This document shows positions 7,862-15,556 of a stretch of DNA of 64,000 nucleotides, piece after piece (position 1 is the stretch's first letter; each line of letters starts with the position of its first letter). This DNA is from Streptomyces sp. NBC_01304 (lineage in GTDB: Bacteria > Actinomycetota > Actinomycetes > Streptomycetales > Streptomycetaceae): the NCBI RefSeq assembly GCF_035975855.1, contig NZ_CP109055.1:4402001-4466000 (forward strand). Direction: 5' to 3'. Made by a program: the position numbers and the translations under genes. Under the pieces are notes generated by a model. It had not been told where the DNA came from. It did not search any database and saw nothing but the letters and a program-made list of their open reading frames with translations.

Positions 7862-8862
7862 GGGCCTATGGCTTTCATCGGGCGGTCGGAGGTTCCGTAA
7901 GTTCCGTAAGTTGCAGAAGTTCCGTGGGTTCCTTGAGTTCCAGAGGTTCCAGAAGTTCCTGCCGTGAGAGCGCCTGCGGTGCGGGGGCGGCTCACATGCT
8001 TCTCCCGTTGCTCGCGCGGGAGGAGCGGGGAAGAGCAGAAACCGCAGCGGTCCCCTATGAGTTCGAGGCCGCACCAGTGGCAGTCCTCGCGCTTCACGGA
8101 GGACACCAGCTGATAGAGGACCGAGATATCGGGGATGGCCGCCGCGAATTCGATCAATTTGCCGGTGGCCCACCAGCGGGCCGACTCCGCCGGCAGCTGG
8201 GCCTCGCCGATGCCCTGCACCTGCCAGGACGGCGCGAGCGTGGACGTGACCCAGTCGGACGCCAACTGGCCTTTGGCGATCAGCAGTTGCGTACTGAATC
8301 CGGGACCTTCGAGCTGTGCGACCTGACCGCCGCTGCCGACCTTCACCACTTGGGCCTGCGGGGTGGCAAGGACCGCGAACTGGGAGCCCGGGACCCATGA
8401 CTTGGCGTGCGACTTGAGGCTGACGGGGACGCGGTCCAGCTTGGTGACGGAGTTCAGCAGGGCGCCCGCGTAGATGTAGTGCGAGAGCAGGCGGGCCGCC
8501 GAGGCGAGGACGCCGGGGCTGAAGTCGCAGATGGAGAGCTGGCGCAGCTGCAGGGCCAGCATCGCGAGGCCGAGCGGGGGCAGGTCCAGGCGGAGCAGGG
8601 CGATGCGGTCGGACTCGAGGATGGAGCGCACCGTGTGCAGGCGGTGGGCGACCGCGTCGGGGAGCGAGGCGGGACACAACACGACTACGTATCCGTGCTG
8701 TTCGAGCAGGGCGTGGGTCTCGGCGAGGGAGGCTTCGAGGGAGTGCTGTTTGCCCGGGGGGTTCAGGACCGCGGCGGCGGGGGTCTGGCGGTCGGGGGGC
8801 GGCAGCACGAGGTCGGGGCTGGTGACTGCTATCGCGGTCGGCACGATGTGTTCCCCGTTCAC
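7858..8862 (-). CDS. Tad-locus conserved protein with zinc-ribbon motif and Gly-Thr-X tail
   Basis: A 334-residue protein of unknown function, first gene of the tad operon. Residues 40-230 are a soluble, Leu-rich region without a family I can name. Near residue 275 two CxxC pairs (CHWCG and CGFC) form a probable zinc ribbon. The C-terminus has about eight repeats of Gly-Thr-X. No signal peptide is visible, so it is probably cytoplasmic. It starts at a GTG (8862) with only a weak SD; a second GTG at 8844 is possible. Coupling to cpaB through ATGA suggests a role in pilus assembly or its control. Confidence 0.7.
   Translation of the reverse strand: MNGEHIVPTAIAVTSPDLVLPPPDRQTPAAAVLNPPGKQHSLEASLAETHALLEQHGYVVVLCPASLPDAVAHRLHTVRSILESDRIALLRLDLPPLGLAMLALQLRQLSICDFSPGVLASAARLLSHYIYAGALLNSVTKLDRVPVSLKSHAKSWVPGSQFAVLATPQAQVVKVGSGGQVAQLEGPGFSTQLLIAKGQLASDWVTSTLAPSWQVQGIGEAQLPAESARWWATGKLIEFAAAIPDISVLYQLVSSVKREDCHWCGLELIGDRCGFCSSPLLPREQREKHVSRPRTAGALTAGTSGTSGTQGTHGTSATYGTYGTSDRPMKAIGP
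7889..7962. repeat. 9-bp tandem repeat encoding Gly-Thr-X triplets
   Basis: About eight 9-bp units of the form GTTCCNNNN (plus strand) lie inside the 3' end of the zinc-ribbon gene and keep the frame. The minus-strand codons are GGA ACT TCT and similar, much less GC-rich at the third position than the rest of the window. Confidence 0.8.
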
Positions 8863-9077
8863 TTCGCTGGGCGCGCTCCACGCCCACCTCAGGGCGGCGC
8901 TGAGACGCCCCGCAGGTCCTCCTGCATCAGCACCATATCCACGTCATGGCCGCCTCAACACTGGATCTGCATAACTCCTGGTGGGTTCTTGATCCACGGA
9001 GTGTGAACGTATGCGTCTGAGTTTTGAACATCCCCTTCACATAACGGAGTTGGGGACTGTTCGGAATTCCAGAGGTC
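8863..9077. other. Intergenic spacer between divergent tad operon and chitinase
   Basis: This stretch must hold the tad operon promoter, but no convincing -35/-10 pair stands out on the minus strand. It is less GC-rich than its surroundings, and no small gene with an SD is apparent. Confidence 0.4.
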
Positions 9078-9130
9078 TTGACAACCTCATTGGTCTGGAC
9101 CAGATTGCTCCGGCATAGGACCAGACCGGT
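9078..9130 (+). promoter_or_regulatory. Chitinase promoter with two DasR-like (dre) sites
   Basis: A -35 TTGACA (9078-9083) is followed 17 bp later by CAGATT (9101-9106) as the -10. TGGTCTGGACCA (9091-9102) lies in the spacer and matches the dre/chitinase operator form (core GGTCT-GACC). The octamer GGACCAGA recurs at 9097-9104 and 9118-9125, a 21-bp period or two helical turns. Streptomyces chitinase genes are repressed by the GntR-family regulator DasR and induced by chitin-derived amino sugars, so the same control is expected here. Confidence 0.7.
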
Positions 9131-9177
9131 GGCCACCGTTCCTCTCCCCCCTCCCCCTCACACCCCCGGAGGCAGCA

Positions 9178-10893
9178 GTGGAACGCTCAGGCACGCCCGG
9201 ACGCAGGCCAAGAAGAAGGTGGGCCGGGGCTCTTGCCGCCGTGCTCACCGGCGCGGCCCTCAGCTTCACCGGACTCTCGGGGTCGGCGCAGGCCGCCGAT
9301 GTCAACGTCGCCAAGAACGCCGGGTTCGAGTCGGGGCTCGCCAACTGGACCTGTTCCGGCGGGAGCGGGGCCACCGTGGGCTCGCCCGCGCACGGCGGGG
9401 CGGCGGCGCTCAAGGCGACGCCGGCCGGGCAGGACAACGCGAAGTGCTCGCAGACCGTCGCGGTCAAGCCCAACTCGACGTACACGCTGAGCGCCTGGGT
9501 GCAGGGTGGGTACGCCTACCTGGGCGCGAGCGGGACCGGCACGACCGATGTCTCCGCCTGGACGCCCGACTCGGCCTCCTGGAAGGAGCTCAAGACCTCC
9601 TTCACCACCGGGGCCGGCACGACGTCCGTCACCGTCTACACCCATGGCTGGTACGGGCAGCAGCCCTACTTCGCCGATGACGTCTCGGTGTTCGGGCCCG
9701 ACGGGGGCGGCGGCGGTGACCCCGACCCGGTGGTGCCGGCCGCGCCGGGCGGGCTCGCGGTCTCCGGTACGTCCTCGTCGTCGGTCACGCTGGCGTGGAA
9801 CGCGGTGTCGGGGGCCACGGGCTACAACGTCTACCGGGACGGGTCCAAGGTGCTCGCGGTGAGCGGGGCCTCGGCAGTGGTGTCGGGGCTCGCGGCGGAC
9901 ACGTCGTACGCGTTCCAGGTGACGGCCACGAACTCGGCGGGCGAGTCGGGGAAGTCGTCCACCGTCACCGGGCGGACCGCGACCTCGGGCGGGGGTGGCG
10001 GGGGCACTGTGCCCAAGCACGCCGTCACCGGGTACTGGCAGAACTTCAACAACGGGGCGACCGTTCAGAAGCTGTCGGACGTGCAGGGTGCGTACGACAT
10101 CATCGCCGTCGCCTTCGCCGACGCGACCGGGACGCCCGGAGCCGTCACCTTCAACCTGGACTCGGCCGGGCTCGGCGGGTACACCGTCGCGCAGTTCAAG
10201 GCCGATGTGAAGGCCAAGCAGGCGGCCGGGAAGTCCGTGATCATCTCGGTCGGCGGGGAGAAGGGGTCTGTGTCGGTCAACGACTCGGCGTCGGCCACGA
10301 ATTTCGCCAACTCCGTGTACGCGCTGATGCAGGAGTACGGGTTCGACGGGGTCGACATCGACCTGGAGAACGGGCTGAACTCGACCTATATGTCGCAGGC
10401 GCTGAAGTCGCTTGCCGCCAAGGCCGGTTCGGGGATGGTGCTCACGATGGCGCCGCAGACCATCGACATGCAGTCGACCTCTAACGAGTACTTCAAGACG
10501 GCGCTGAACGTGAAGGACATTCTGACCGTCGTCAACATGCAGTACTACAACAGCGGTTCGATGCTCGGGTGTGACGGCAAGGTCTACTCGCAGGGGTCGG
10601 TGGACTTCCTGACCGCGCTGGCCTGCATTCAGCTGGAGGGCGGGCTTTCTCCTTCGCAGGTGGGGCTGGGGCTTCCCGCGTCCACGCGGGGGGCCGGGTC
10701 GGGGTATGTCGCGCCTTCGGTGGTGACCGCTGCTCTGGACTGCCTTGCCAAGGGGACGAGTTGTGGCTCCTTCAAGCCCGCTCGTACGTATCCCGGGGTC
10801 CGGGGTGCGATGACGTGGTCGACCAACTGGGATGCGGCTGCGGGTAATGCGTGGTCCAACGTTGTTGGGCCGCACGTCCACGGGTTGCCGTAG
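9178..10893 (+). CDS. Secreted GH18 chitinase with CBM and FnIII domains
   Basis: A 571-residue extracellular chitinase. The GTG at 9178 gives a Sec signal peptide (basic RRPRRRW, hydrophobic stretch, cleavage near SAQA/AD at about 39). Residues 42-180 form a beta-sandwich carbohydrate-binding module (NAGFESGLANW start). Residues 188-272 are a fibronectin III domain, followed by a Gly-rich linker, then the GH18 barrel (about 282-571) with the catalytic signature DGVDIDLENG and Glu397 as proton donor. It hydrolyses beta-1,4 GlcNAc links in chitin. The gene stands alone behind a DasR-like promoter. Confidence 0.95.
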   Translation: MERSGTPGRRPRRRWAGALAAVLTGAALSFTGLSGSAQAADVNVAKNAGFESGLANWTCSGGSGATVGSPAHGGAAALKATPAGQDNAKCSQTVAVKPNSTYTLSAWVQGGYAYLGASGTGTTDVSAWTPDSASWKELKTSFTTGAGTTSVTVYTHGWYGQQPYFADDVSVFGPDGGGGGDPDPVVPAAPGGLAVSGTSSSSVTLAWNAVSGATGYNVYRDGSKVLAVSGASAVVSGLAADTSYAFQVTATNSAGESGKSSTVTGRTATSGGGGGGTVPKHAVTGYWQNFNNGATVQKLSDVQGAYDIIAVAFADATGTPGAVTFNLDSAGLGGYTVAQFKADVKAKQAAGKSVIISVGGEKGSVSVNDSASATNFANSVYALMQEYGFDGVDIDLENGLNSTYMSQALKSLAAKAGSGMVLTMAPQTIDMQSTSNEYFKTALNVKDILTVVNMQYYNSGSMLGCDGKVYSQGSVDFLTALACIQLEGGLSPSQVGLGLPASTRGAGSGYVAPSVVTAALDCLAKGTSCGSFKPARTYPGVRGAMTWSTNWDAAAGNAWSNVVGPHVHGLP

Positions 10894-10964
10894 GCCTTGG
10901 CGGGTTGTTGTGGCTGGGCCCGTGGCGTTGCCGCTCCCCCGGTGGCGCTGCGGGTCCCTTTCTT

Positions 10965-11064
10965 CCCCACCCCGCCCCTTCCCGAAAGTCTTCGACGACT
11001 GGGGCTTCGCCCCTAGACCCCGGATCGGCCTTCGGCCTCTGTCCTCAAACGCCGGACGGGCTGA
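10965..11064. repeat. G-arm repeat, copy 3 (left arm and core only)
   Basis: A C-rich left arm (10965-10988), the GGGGCTTCGCCCC and GGCCTTCGGCC hairpins and the core (to 11064) are present. The right G-rich arm has decayed or is lost. It lies between the converging chitinase and DUF2892-like genes and may act as a terminator there. Confidence 0.8.
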
Positions 11065-11077
11065 CTGGTGCCGGACG

Positions 11078-11365
11078 TCACTGTCGAGAAGGAGCGAGCG
11101 TGCAGACTCCGTCCCTGCACCGGCGCTCCAAGCGGCCCCGGGAAACCGTCTGGGCCAGGCCGACCATCCAGCAGGTGGGGCAGCCGCGGAAGGCGATCAG
11201 GGACAGTGGGGCCGCCAGCAGGGTGGCCGGGCCGAAGGTGGGGAGCAGGGCGATCGAGCCGATGATCAGGGCGAAGCCCAGGGCTCCGCGCGCCAGGTGG
11301 TGCGGGACGGACTTGCTGGCGAAGTTCCGCTCGGGCGCCGCGGGCTTCAGCGTGTTCACGGGCAT
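11078..11365 (-). CDS. Small DUF2892-like membrane protein
   Basis: A 95-residue protein. Residues 24-62 form a hydrophobic hairpin (ALGFALIIGSIALLP, then TLLAAPLSLIAF), followed by GCPTCWMVGL, resembling the conserved Cys region of DUF2892 (the YgaP-type membrane domain). Its function is unknown; related domains are often linked to rhodaneses. The ATG at 11365 overlaps the sigma gene's 3' end by 10 bp, so it is translated with it. Confidence 0.7.
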   Translation of the reverse strand: MPVNTLKPAAPERNFASKSVPHHLARGALGFALIIGSIALLPTFGPATLLAAPLSLIAFRGCPTCWMVGLAQTVSRGRLERRCRDGVCTLAPSRQ

Positions 11366-11934
11366 GGGTCTTCTCCGGCTGGTCGGTCGGGGGCGGTCAG
11401 CGAGTGGCGCAGCACCGCGCGCGCCCTGTGCAGTCGCGACTTCATCGCGGCGTTGCTCAGGCCGAGCGAACGGGCCACGGTCCTGCCCGGCAGGCCCTGG
11501 ACATCCCGCAGGATCAGCACCTGTCGTTGGTCGGGCGGAAGGGCGCAGACCGCGGCCGCGATCCGCTCCCCCTCCAGCCTGTGCAGCACCGCGTCCTCGG
11601 CGGACGGTTCCGCGGACGCCTCCGGCCCGGCATCCAGCGCGTCGTCGCTCCGCGAGACGAGCTGGCGTACCTGCCGGAGGCATTCGTTGCGCACGATCCG
11701 GAACATCCATGAGGCGAGCGCTCCGGTGGCCCGCAAGGTGCCGATCTTCCGGTAGAGGATGATCAGCGCTTCCTGTGCCGCGTCCTCCGCGTCCTGCGGT
11801 GAGGAGCACAGCGACAGGGCGAACTTGCGCACATGGGGCTGCGATTCCATGACGACGGTGGTGAGCGAGGTGACGTCGCCGTCCTGAGCAGCCTTGATCA
11901 GCCGCTCGTCCGGCCAGGGCGGGCGTGGGCTCAT
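11356..11934 (-). CDS. ECF-type RNA polymerase sigma factor
   Basis: A 192-residue sigma-70 family protein. Region 2 reads DAEDAAQEALIILYRKI...WMFRIVRNECLR, and region 4 reads LPPDQRQVLILRDVQGLPG with the recognition helix near AAMKSRLHRARAVLR. The ATG at 11934 overlaps the stop of the 33-codon upstream gene (ATGA). No classical anti-sigma factor with a zinc or RskA-type domain is adjacent; the partners are the small membrane peptide upstream and the DUF2892-like protein downstream, either of which could tether or control it. Confidence 0.92.
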   Translation of the reverse strand: MSPRPPWPDERLIKAAQDGDVTSLTTVVMESQPHVRKFALSLCSSPQDAEDAAQEALIILYRKIGTLRATGALASWMFRIVRNECLRQVRQLVSRSDDALDAGPEASAEPSAEDAVLHRLEGERIAAAVCALPPDQRQVLILRDVQGLPGRTVARSLGLSNAAMKSRLHRARAVLRHSLTAPDRPAGEDPCP

Positions 11935-12032
11935 GCGCCACTCGTGGTTCGGTTCCTGTAGCGCCGCATCAGGTGCCAACTGCACGCGCCCACGAGCAGG
12001 ACTCCGACCACCACGAGACCAGCGACCAACAT
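11931..12032 (-). CDS. 33-residue single-pass membrane peptide coupled to the sigma gene
   Basis: ATG at 12032, preceded by a strong GGGAGGAAA SD, encodes a hydrophobic helix (LVAGLVVVGVLLVGACSWHL) followed by a basic tail MRRYRNRTTSGA. The stop overlaps the sigma factor's ATG (ATGA, 11931-11934). The strong SD, membrane-peptide composition and coupling support a real gene that is easily missed because of its size. Function unknown; a membrane anchor or co-regulator of the sigma factor is inference. Confidence 0.7.
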   Translation of the reverse strand: MLVAGLVVVGVLLVGACSWHLMRRYRNRTTSGA

Positions 12033-12070
12033 CGGTGTTTCCTCCCGGTTCCACCGGCCCGTTCGGCCGG

Positions 12071-12113
12071 TACACGCATAAGAGGCGCGGAGGTCCGGAA
12101 AGGATTCACCTCC
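12071..12113 (-). promoter_or_regulatory. Possible ECF-type promoter of the sigma operon
   Basis: On the minus strand GGAGGTGAATCCTTTCC (from 12113) lies about 15 bp before CGCCTCTTATGCGTG, a spacing that could suit an ECF -35/-10 pair and autoregulation. GGAGGT and ACCTCC also form an inverted repeat (12089-12094 / 12108-12113). No consensus for this sigma class is known to me, so this is only a pointer. Confidence 0.3.
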
Positions 12114-12120
12114 GGCTCCG

Positions 12121-13461
12121 CTAGAAGAACGAGCCCCAGTCCGCATCCCAGATCTGCTTGATCGCCAGCACCAGGAACAGGGCCCCGGCAACCGCCAGCA
12201 TCCCGTTGCTCAGCCAGCCGTTGCGCCATTCCCGCGGTGTGCGCGACGAGTTGAGGAGCCAGATCAGGGTGCCGGCCAGGAACGGGAGGAAGGCCGCGCC
12301 CAGCACTCCGTACAGGATGATCAAGCGGAACGGCTGGCCCTGGAAGAGCAGGATGATCGGGGGGAAGGTCAGCCAGAGGAGGTAGGCGCGGAACGGGACC
12401 GAGCGCTCGCGGCGGCCCGACGCCACCGCCTCGCCCGTGAGGGCGAGAGAATCCGCTCCGGCCTTGGACTTGCGTACGCGCTCCACGAAGTCCGCGAACA
12501 TCAGGCTCACGCCGTGCCACACGCCGATGAGCGAGGTGAAGGACGTCGCGAAGAAGCCGATCAGGAAGAACTTGGCCGTCGCGGCCCCGTACTTCTGCTC
12601 CAGGATGTCGCTCAGCTGGATCAGGCCCTTGTCGCCGCTCGCGATCGCCACGTTGGAGGAGTGCAGGAGCTCCGCGCCGACGAAGAGCATCGCCACCACG
12701 AAGATGCCCGTCGTGATGTACGCGACGCGGTTGTCGAGACGCATCACCTTCATCCAGCCGGTGTTGGTCCAGCCCTTGGCGTTGACCCAGTAGCCGTACG
12801 CGGCCAGCGTGATCGTGCCGCCGACGCCGCCGATCAGGCCGAGCGTGTTGAGGATCGAGTCCTTCTCGTCCGGCAGGACCGGGAGGAGGCCGGCGAAGGC
12901 GTCGCCCAGGTTCGGGGTGACGCGGATCGCCAGGTAGACCGTCACCACGAACATGACGCCCACCAGGACCGTCATGACCTTTTCGAAGACCTCGTACTTG
13001 TTGAACCAGACGAAGACCAGGCCGACCAGACCGGTGAGGATGGCCCACCACTTGAGGTCGATGTCGAGGCCGGGGAAGAGGGCTTGGAGGGGCAGGCCGC
13101 TCGACGACATCGCCGCCGCGCCGTAGACAAAACCCCAGATGACTACGTACGCGACGAAGAACCAGCTGGTCCAGATGCCCAGGCTGCGCCAGCCGTCGAA
13201 GAGCGTGCGGCCGGTGGAGAGGTGCCAGCGGCCTGCCGCCTCCGCGAGGGAGATCTTGACGACGCAGCCGATCACCGCCGCCCAGAGCAGTGTGTAGCCG
13301 AAGTTGCTGCCCGCGATGAGCGTGGCGACCAGGTCGCCGGCGCCCACGCCCGTCGCCGCGACGACGATGCCCGGGCCGATGTATTTCCAACTGGATTTAC
13401 GCGGCTGGGAGATGGTCTCCCCCACGTCCTTGCCGGTGCCGCCTTCGGTGGTTTCTGCCAT
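12121..13461 (-). CDS. Nramp-family transporter, atypical (no DPGN or MPH motif)
   Basis: A 446-residue membrane protein with about 11 hydrophobic segments. The first reads IGPGIVVAATGVGAGDLVAT, a clear Nramp-superfamily context, but the metal-binding DPGN of Mn/Fe Nramps is replaced by GAGD, and the TM6 region reads GGTITLAAYGYWVNAKGW instead of the canonical MPH motif. It therefore belongs to a divergent Nramp-related branch and its substrate should not be assumed to be Mn or Fe. The ATG at 13461 begins MAETTEGG; the longer upstream frame is low-complexity shadow. Confidence 0.85.
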   Translation of the reverse strand: MAETTEGGTGKDVGETISQPRKSSWKYIGPGIVVAATGVGAGDLVATLIAGSNFGYTLLWAAVIGCVVKISLAEAAGRWHLSTGRTLFDGWRSLGIWTSWFFVAYVVIWGFVYGAAAMSSSGLPLQALFPGLDIDLKWWAILTGLVGLVFVWFNKYEVFEKVMTVLVGVMFVVTVYLAIRVTPNLGDAFAGLLPVLPDEKDSILNTLGLIGGVGGTITLAAYGYWVNAKGWTNTGWMKVMRLDNRVAYITTGIFVVAMLFVGAELLHSSNVAIASGDKGLIQLSDILEQKYGAATAKFFLIGFFATSFTSLIGVWHGVSLMFADFVERVRKSKAGADSLALTGEAVASGRRERSVPFRAYLLWLTFPPIILLFQGQPFRLIILYGVLGAAFLPFLAGTLIWLLNSSRTPREWRNGWLSNGMLAVAGALFLVLAIKQIWDADWGSFF

Positions 13462-13488
13462 GTCGGCTGCCTCCCCGCTCGTCCCCGA

Positions 13489-13502
13489 GTGATCGCGATC
13501 AC
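13489..13502. promoter_or_regulatory. Perfect palindrome GTGATCGCGATCAC (CRP/FNR-family spacing)
   Basis: A 14-bp perfect palindrome 28 bp upstream of the Nramp gene, in the divergent gap with the carboxypeptidase. GTGA-N6-TCAC is the half-site layout of CRP/FNR-family operators. It could control either gene; no ligand or regulator can be inferred. Confidence 0.4.
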
Positions 13503-13605
13503 GGTCACCTTGAAGGGAAGTCGCCCCGGCGCACAAGGGGATGGCTGAGATTCGCGTATTGACGGGGCCATGCCACAGGCCCACCATGAGCCCGCACAGT
13601 CGTAC

Positions 13606-13674
13606 AGCGCTCACCGAATAACGCACACCGATAGCGCACATCGAACAACGCACACCGAACAGCGCACCTCGCAT
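13606..13674. repeat. Degenerate 13-14 bp tandem repeat, five units
   Basis: Five units related to AACGCACACCGAAC (13606-13619, 13620-13632, 13633-13646, 13647-13660, 13661-13674) lie in the carboxypeptidase leader. Odd units tend to start AGCGC and even units AACGC. No coding role is likely. Confidence 0.7.
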
Positions 13675-13728
13675 GGTGCACACCGCACGCGTCGCACTGA
13701 GCCACCCCCACCCTCCTCAGGAGACTTC

Positions 13729-15066
13729 ATGCGACTTCGCATACGCGGCAAGAGATCGGCAGCCCTCGCGGCCCTGCTCGCCATGGCCATCGCCGCACCC
13801 ATCAGCGCCAATGCCTCGCCCGGGGACGCGACTCCGGCCCCCCGGGCCGCTTCCGCCTCGGACAACGAGGTCAAGCAGTACGAGATCCCGCTCGTCTCGA
13901 ACGCCGCCAAGCGCACGGCGATCGCCCGCCTCGGCGCGTCCATCGACAGCTTCGACAGCGAGACCGTCTTCGTCTCGGCGGGGCCCTCCGTGGTCCGCAA
14001 GCTGAAGGCGGCGGGCTACGACCTGATCGAACTGGGCGCTCCCCCGGCGCGTACCGGCGGACAGGACATAGGGATCAAGGACTTCCCGCCGGCCGACTCC
14101 AGGTACCACAACTACGCCGAGATGAACGCGGAGATCGACCAGCGCATCGCGGCCTATCCCAACCTGATGAGCAAGCGGGTCATCGGCAAGAGCTATCAGG
14201 GACGCGATCTCATCGCGATCAAGATCAGCGACAACGTCGGGACCGATGAGGCCGAGCCCGAGGTTCTCTTCACCCATCATCAGCACGCACGTGAGCACCT
14301 GACCGTCGAGATGGCCCTGTACCTGCTCAAGACCCTCGGGGCCGACTACGCCACCGACGCGCGGGTCAAGAAGATGGTCGACTCCCGGGAGATCTGGATC
14401 GTCCCGGACCTCAACCCCGACGGCGGCGAGTACGACATCGCCTCCGGCTCCTACCGCAGCTGGCGCAAGAACCGGCAGCCCAACACCGGTTCCAGCAATG
14501 TGGGTACGGACCTGAACCGGAACTGGAACTACAAGTGGGGCTGCTGCGGCGGCTCTTCGGGGTCCACCGGGTCCGAGACCTACCGCGGCAAGGCGGCCGA
14601 GTCCGCGCCCGAGGTGAAGGTCGTGTCCGACTTCGTACGCAGCCGCGTCGTGGGCGGCAAGCAGCAGATCAAGGCCGGCATCGACTTCCACACGTACAGC
14701 GAACTGGTGCTGTGGCCCTACGGGTACACGTACAACGACACCGGCCCGGGCCTGACCCAGGACGACCGTGACGCGCACGCCGCCGTCGGCAAGAAGATGG
14801 CCGCGAGCAACCGCTACACCCCCGAGCAGTCGAGCGATCTGTACATCACGGACGGCACGATCGACGACTGGCTGTGGGGCAACCAGAAGATCTTCTCCTA
14901 CACCTTCGAGATGTATCCGTCGTCCGGTGGCGGCGGCTTCTATCCGCCCGACGAGGTGATCGACCGGGAGACCAGCCGGAACCGGGACGCCGTGCTGCAG
15001 CTGCTCGAGAACGCGGACTGCATGTATCGGTCCATCGGGAAGGAGCAGCAGTACTGCACCGGGTGA
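13729..15066 (+). CDS. Secreted zinc carboxypeptidase (M14)
   Basis: A 445-residue exported metallopeptidase. The ATG at 13729 with an AGGAG SD gives a signal peptide ([20 protein letters not shown], cleavage near ANA/S). Residues 30-110 are a propeptide-like region. The M14 domain has [11 protein letters not shown] (zinc ligands His and Glu), [13 protein letters not shown], the third ligand in IDFHTYSE and the catalytic Glu in [10 protein letters not shown]. It removes C-terminal residues from peptides outside the cell. The site set is complete, so it should be active. The long open frame upstream of 13729 is repeat sequence. Confidence 0.93.
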   Translation: MRLRIRGKRSAALAALLAMAIAAPISANASPGDATPAPRAASASDNEVKQYEIPLVSNAAKRTAIARLGASIDSFDSETVFVSAGPSVVRKLKAAGYDLIELGAPPARTGGQDIGIKDFPPADSRYHNYAEMNAEIDQRIAAYPNLMSKRVIGKSYQGRDLIAIKISDNVGTDEAEPEVLFTHHQHAREHLTVEMALYLLKTLGADYATDARVKKMVDSREIWIVPDLNPDGGEYDIASGSYRSWRKNRQPNTGSSNVGTDLNRNWNYKWGCCGGSSGSTGSETYRGKAAESAPEVKVVSDFVRSRVVGGKQQIKAGIDFHTYSELVLWPYGYTYNDTGPGLTQDDRDAHAAVGKKMAASNRYTPEQSSDLYITDGTIDDWLWGNQKIFSYTFEMYPSSGGGGFYPPDEVIDRETSRNRDAVLQLLENADCMYRSIGKEQQYCTG

Positions 15067-15121
15067 GTGGTCACCGGGTGAGCAGTCACCCGGTGAGTAG
15101 TCACCGGCTGAGAAGTTACTG
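15062..15121. repeat. Four 15-bp tandem units, each a small hairpin
   Basis: Units begin at 15062, 15077, 15092 and 15107 and read GGTGAGTGGTCACCG with small changes. Each unit has GGTGA and TCACC arms and can fold on itself. The block joins the stop codons of two converging genes, so it probably serves as a terminator built by unit duplication. Confidence 0.75.
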
Positions 15122-15556
15122 CGGCCTGTAGTGGCCGAGGACCGGGGCCAGCTGCGCGAACCACTGGTGCAGCTGGTCCTGGCGTTTCGCGTTCACCCGG
15201 CACTCGAAGAAGTAGCCGTTGGTGAGGGTGATGCCGACCAGGAGCCAGGTGCCCTGGGCCGTGTAGTGGACCTGGGCGATCTGCGGCCAGGGGAAGTCGG
15301 CGGTCTGGCCCTGGCGGTCGAAGGAGACGCCTTCGATGTCGACGACGACCGCGCTGTGCTTGTCGACGGCGAGGAATTCCGGGCCCGCGGGCTGTTGCGG
15401 CTGCGGGAACTGTTGGGGCGCCGGGGCGTATCCGGGCGCCGGAGCAGGCACGGGCGGTGCAGGCACGGGCGGTGCATGGGCCGGCGGAGGCGGAAAAGCG
15501 CCGGGCTGTGGCGGGCCGAAGCCGCCCTGCGGGGGCGTGCCGCCTTGGTTCGTCAC
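15116..15556 (-). CDS. Pro-rich N-terminus, small beta-rich conserved domain
   Basis: A 146-residue protein. Residues 1-60 are Pro/Ala/Gln-rich and disordered; residues 62-146 (from EFLAVDKHSAVVVDIEGV) form a compact beta-rich domain with repeated aromatic strands (WLLVGITLTNGYFFECRV), PH-like in look but unassigned. No signal peptide or TM segment is seen. The GTG start overlaps the stop of the upstream pseudokinase gene (GTGA, 15553-15556) and has a GGGGAG SD, so the two are produced together. Confidence 0.75.
   Translation of the reverse strand: MTNQGGTPPQGGFGPPQPGAFPPPPAHAPPVPAPPVPAPAPGYAPAPQQFPQPQQPAGPEFLAVDKHSAVVVDIEGVSFDRQGQTADFPWPQIAQVHYTAQGTWLLVGITLTNGYFFECRVNAKRQDQLHQWFAQLAPVLGHYRPQ

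Noticed and set aside
7154..8887. A 577-codon frame for the CpaB gene
   Set aside because: Residues before the ATG at 7861 are Arg/Pro-rich shadow of the zinc-ribbon gene; CpaB length and the membrane anchor fit the shorter form.
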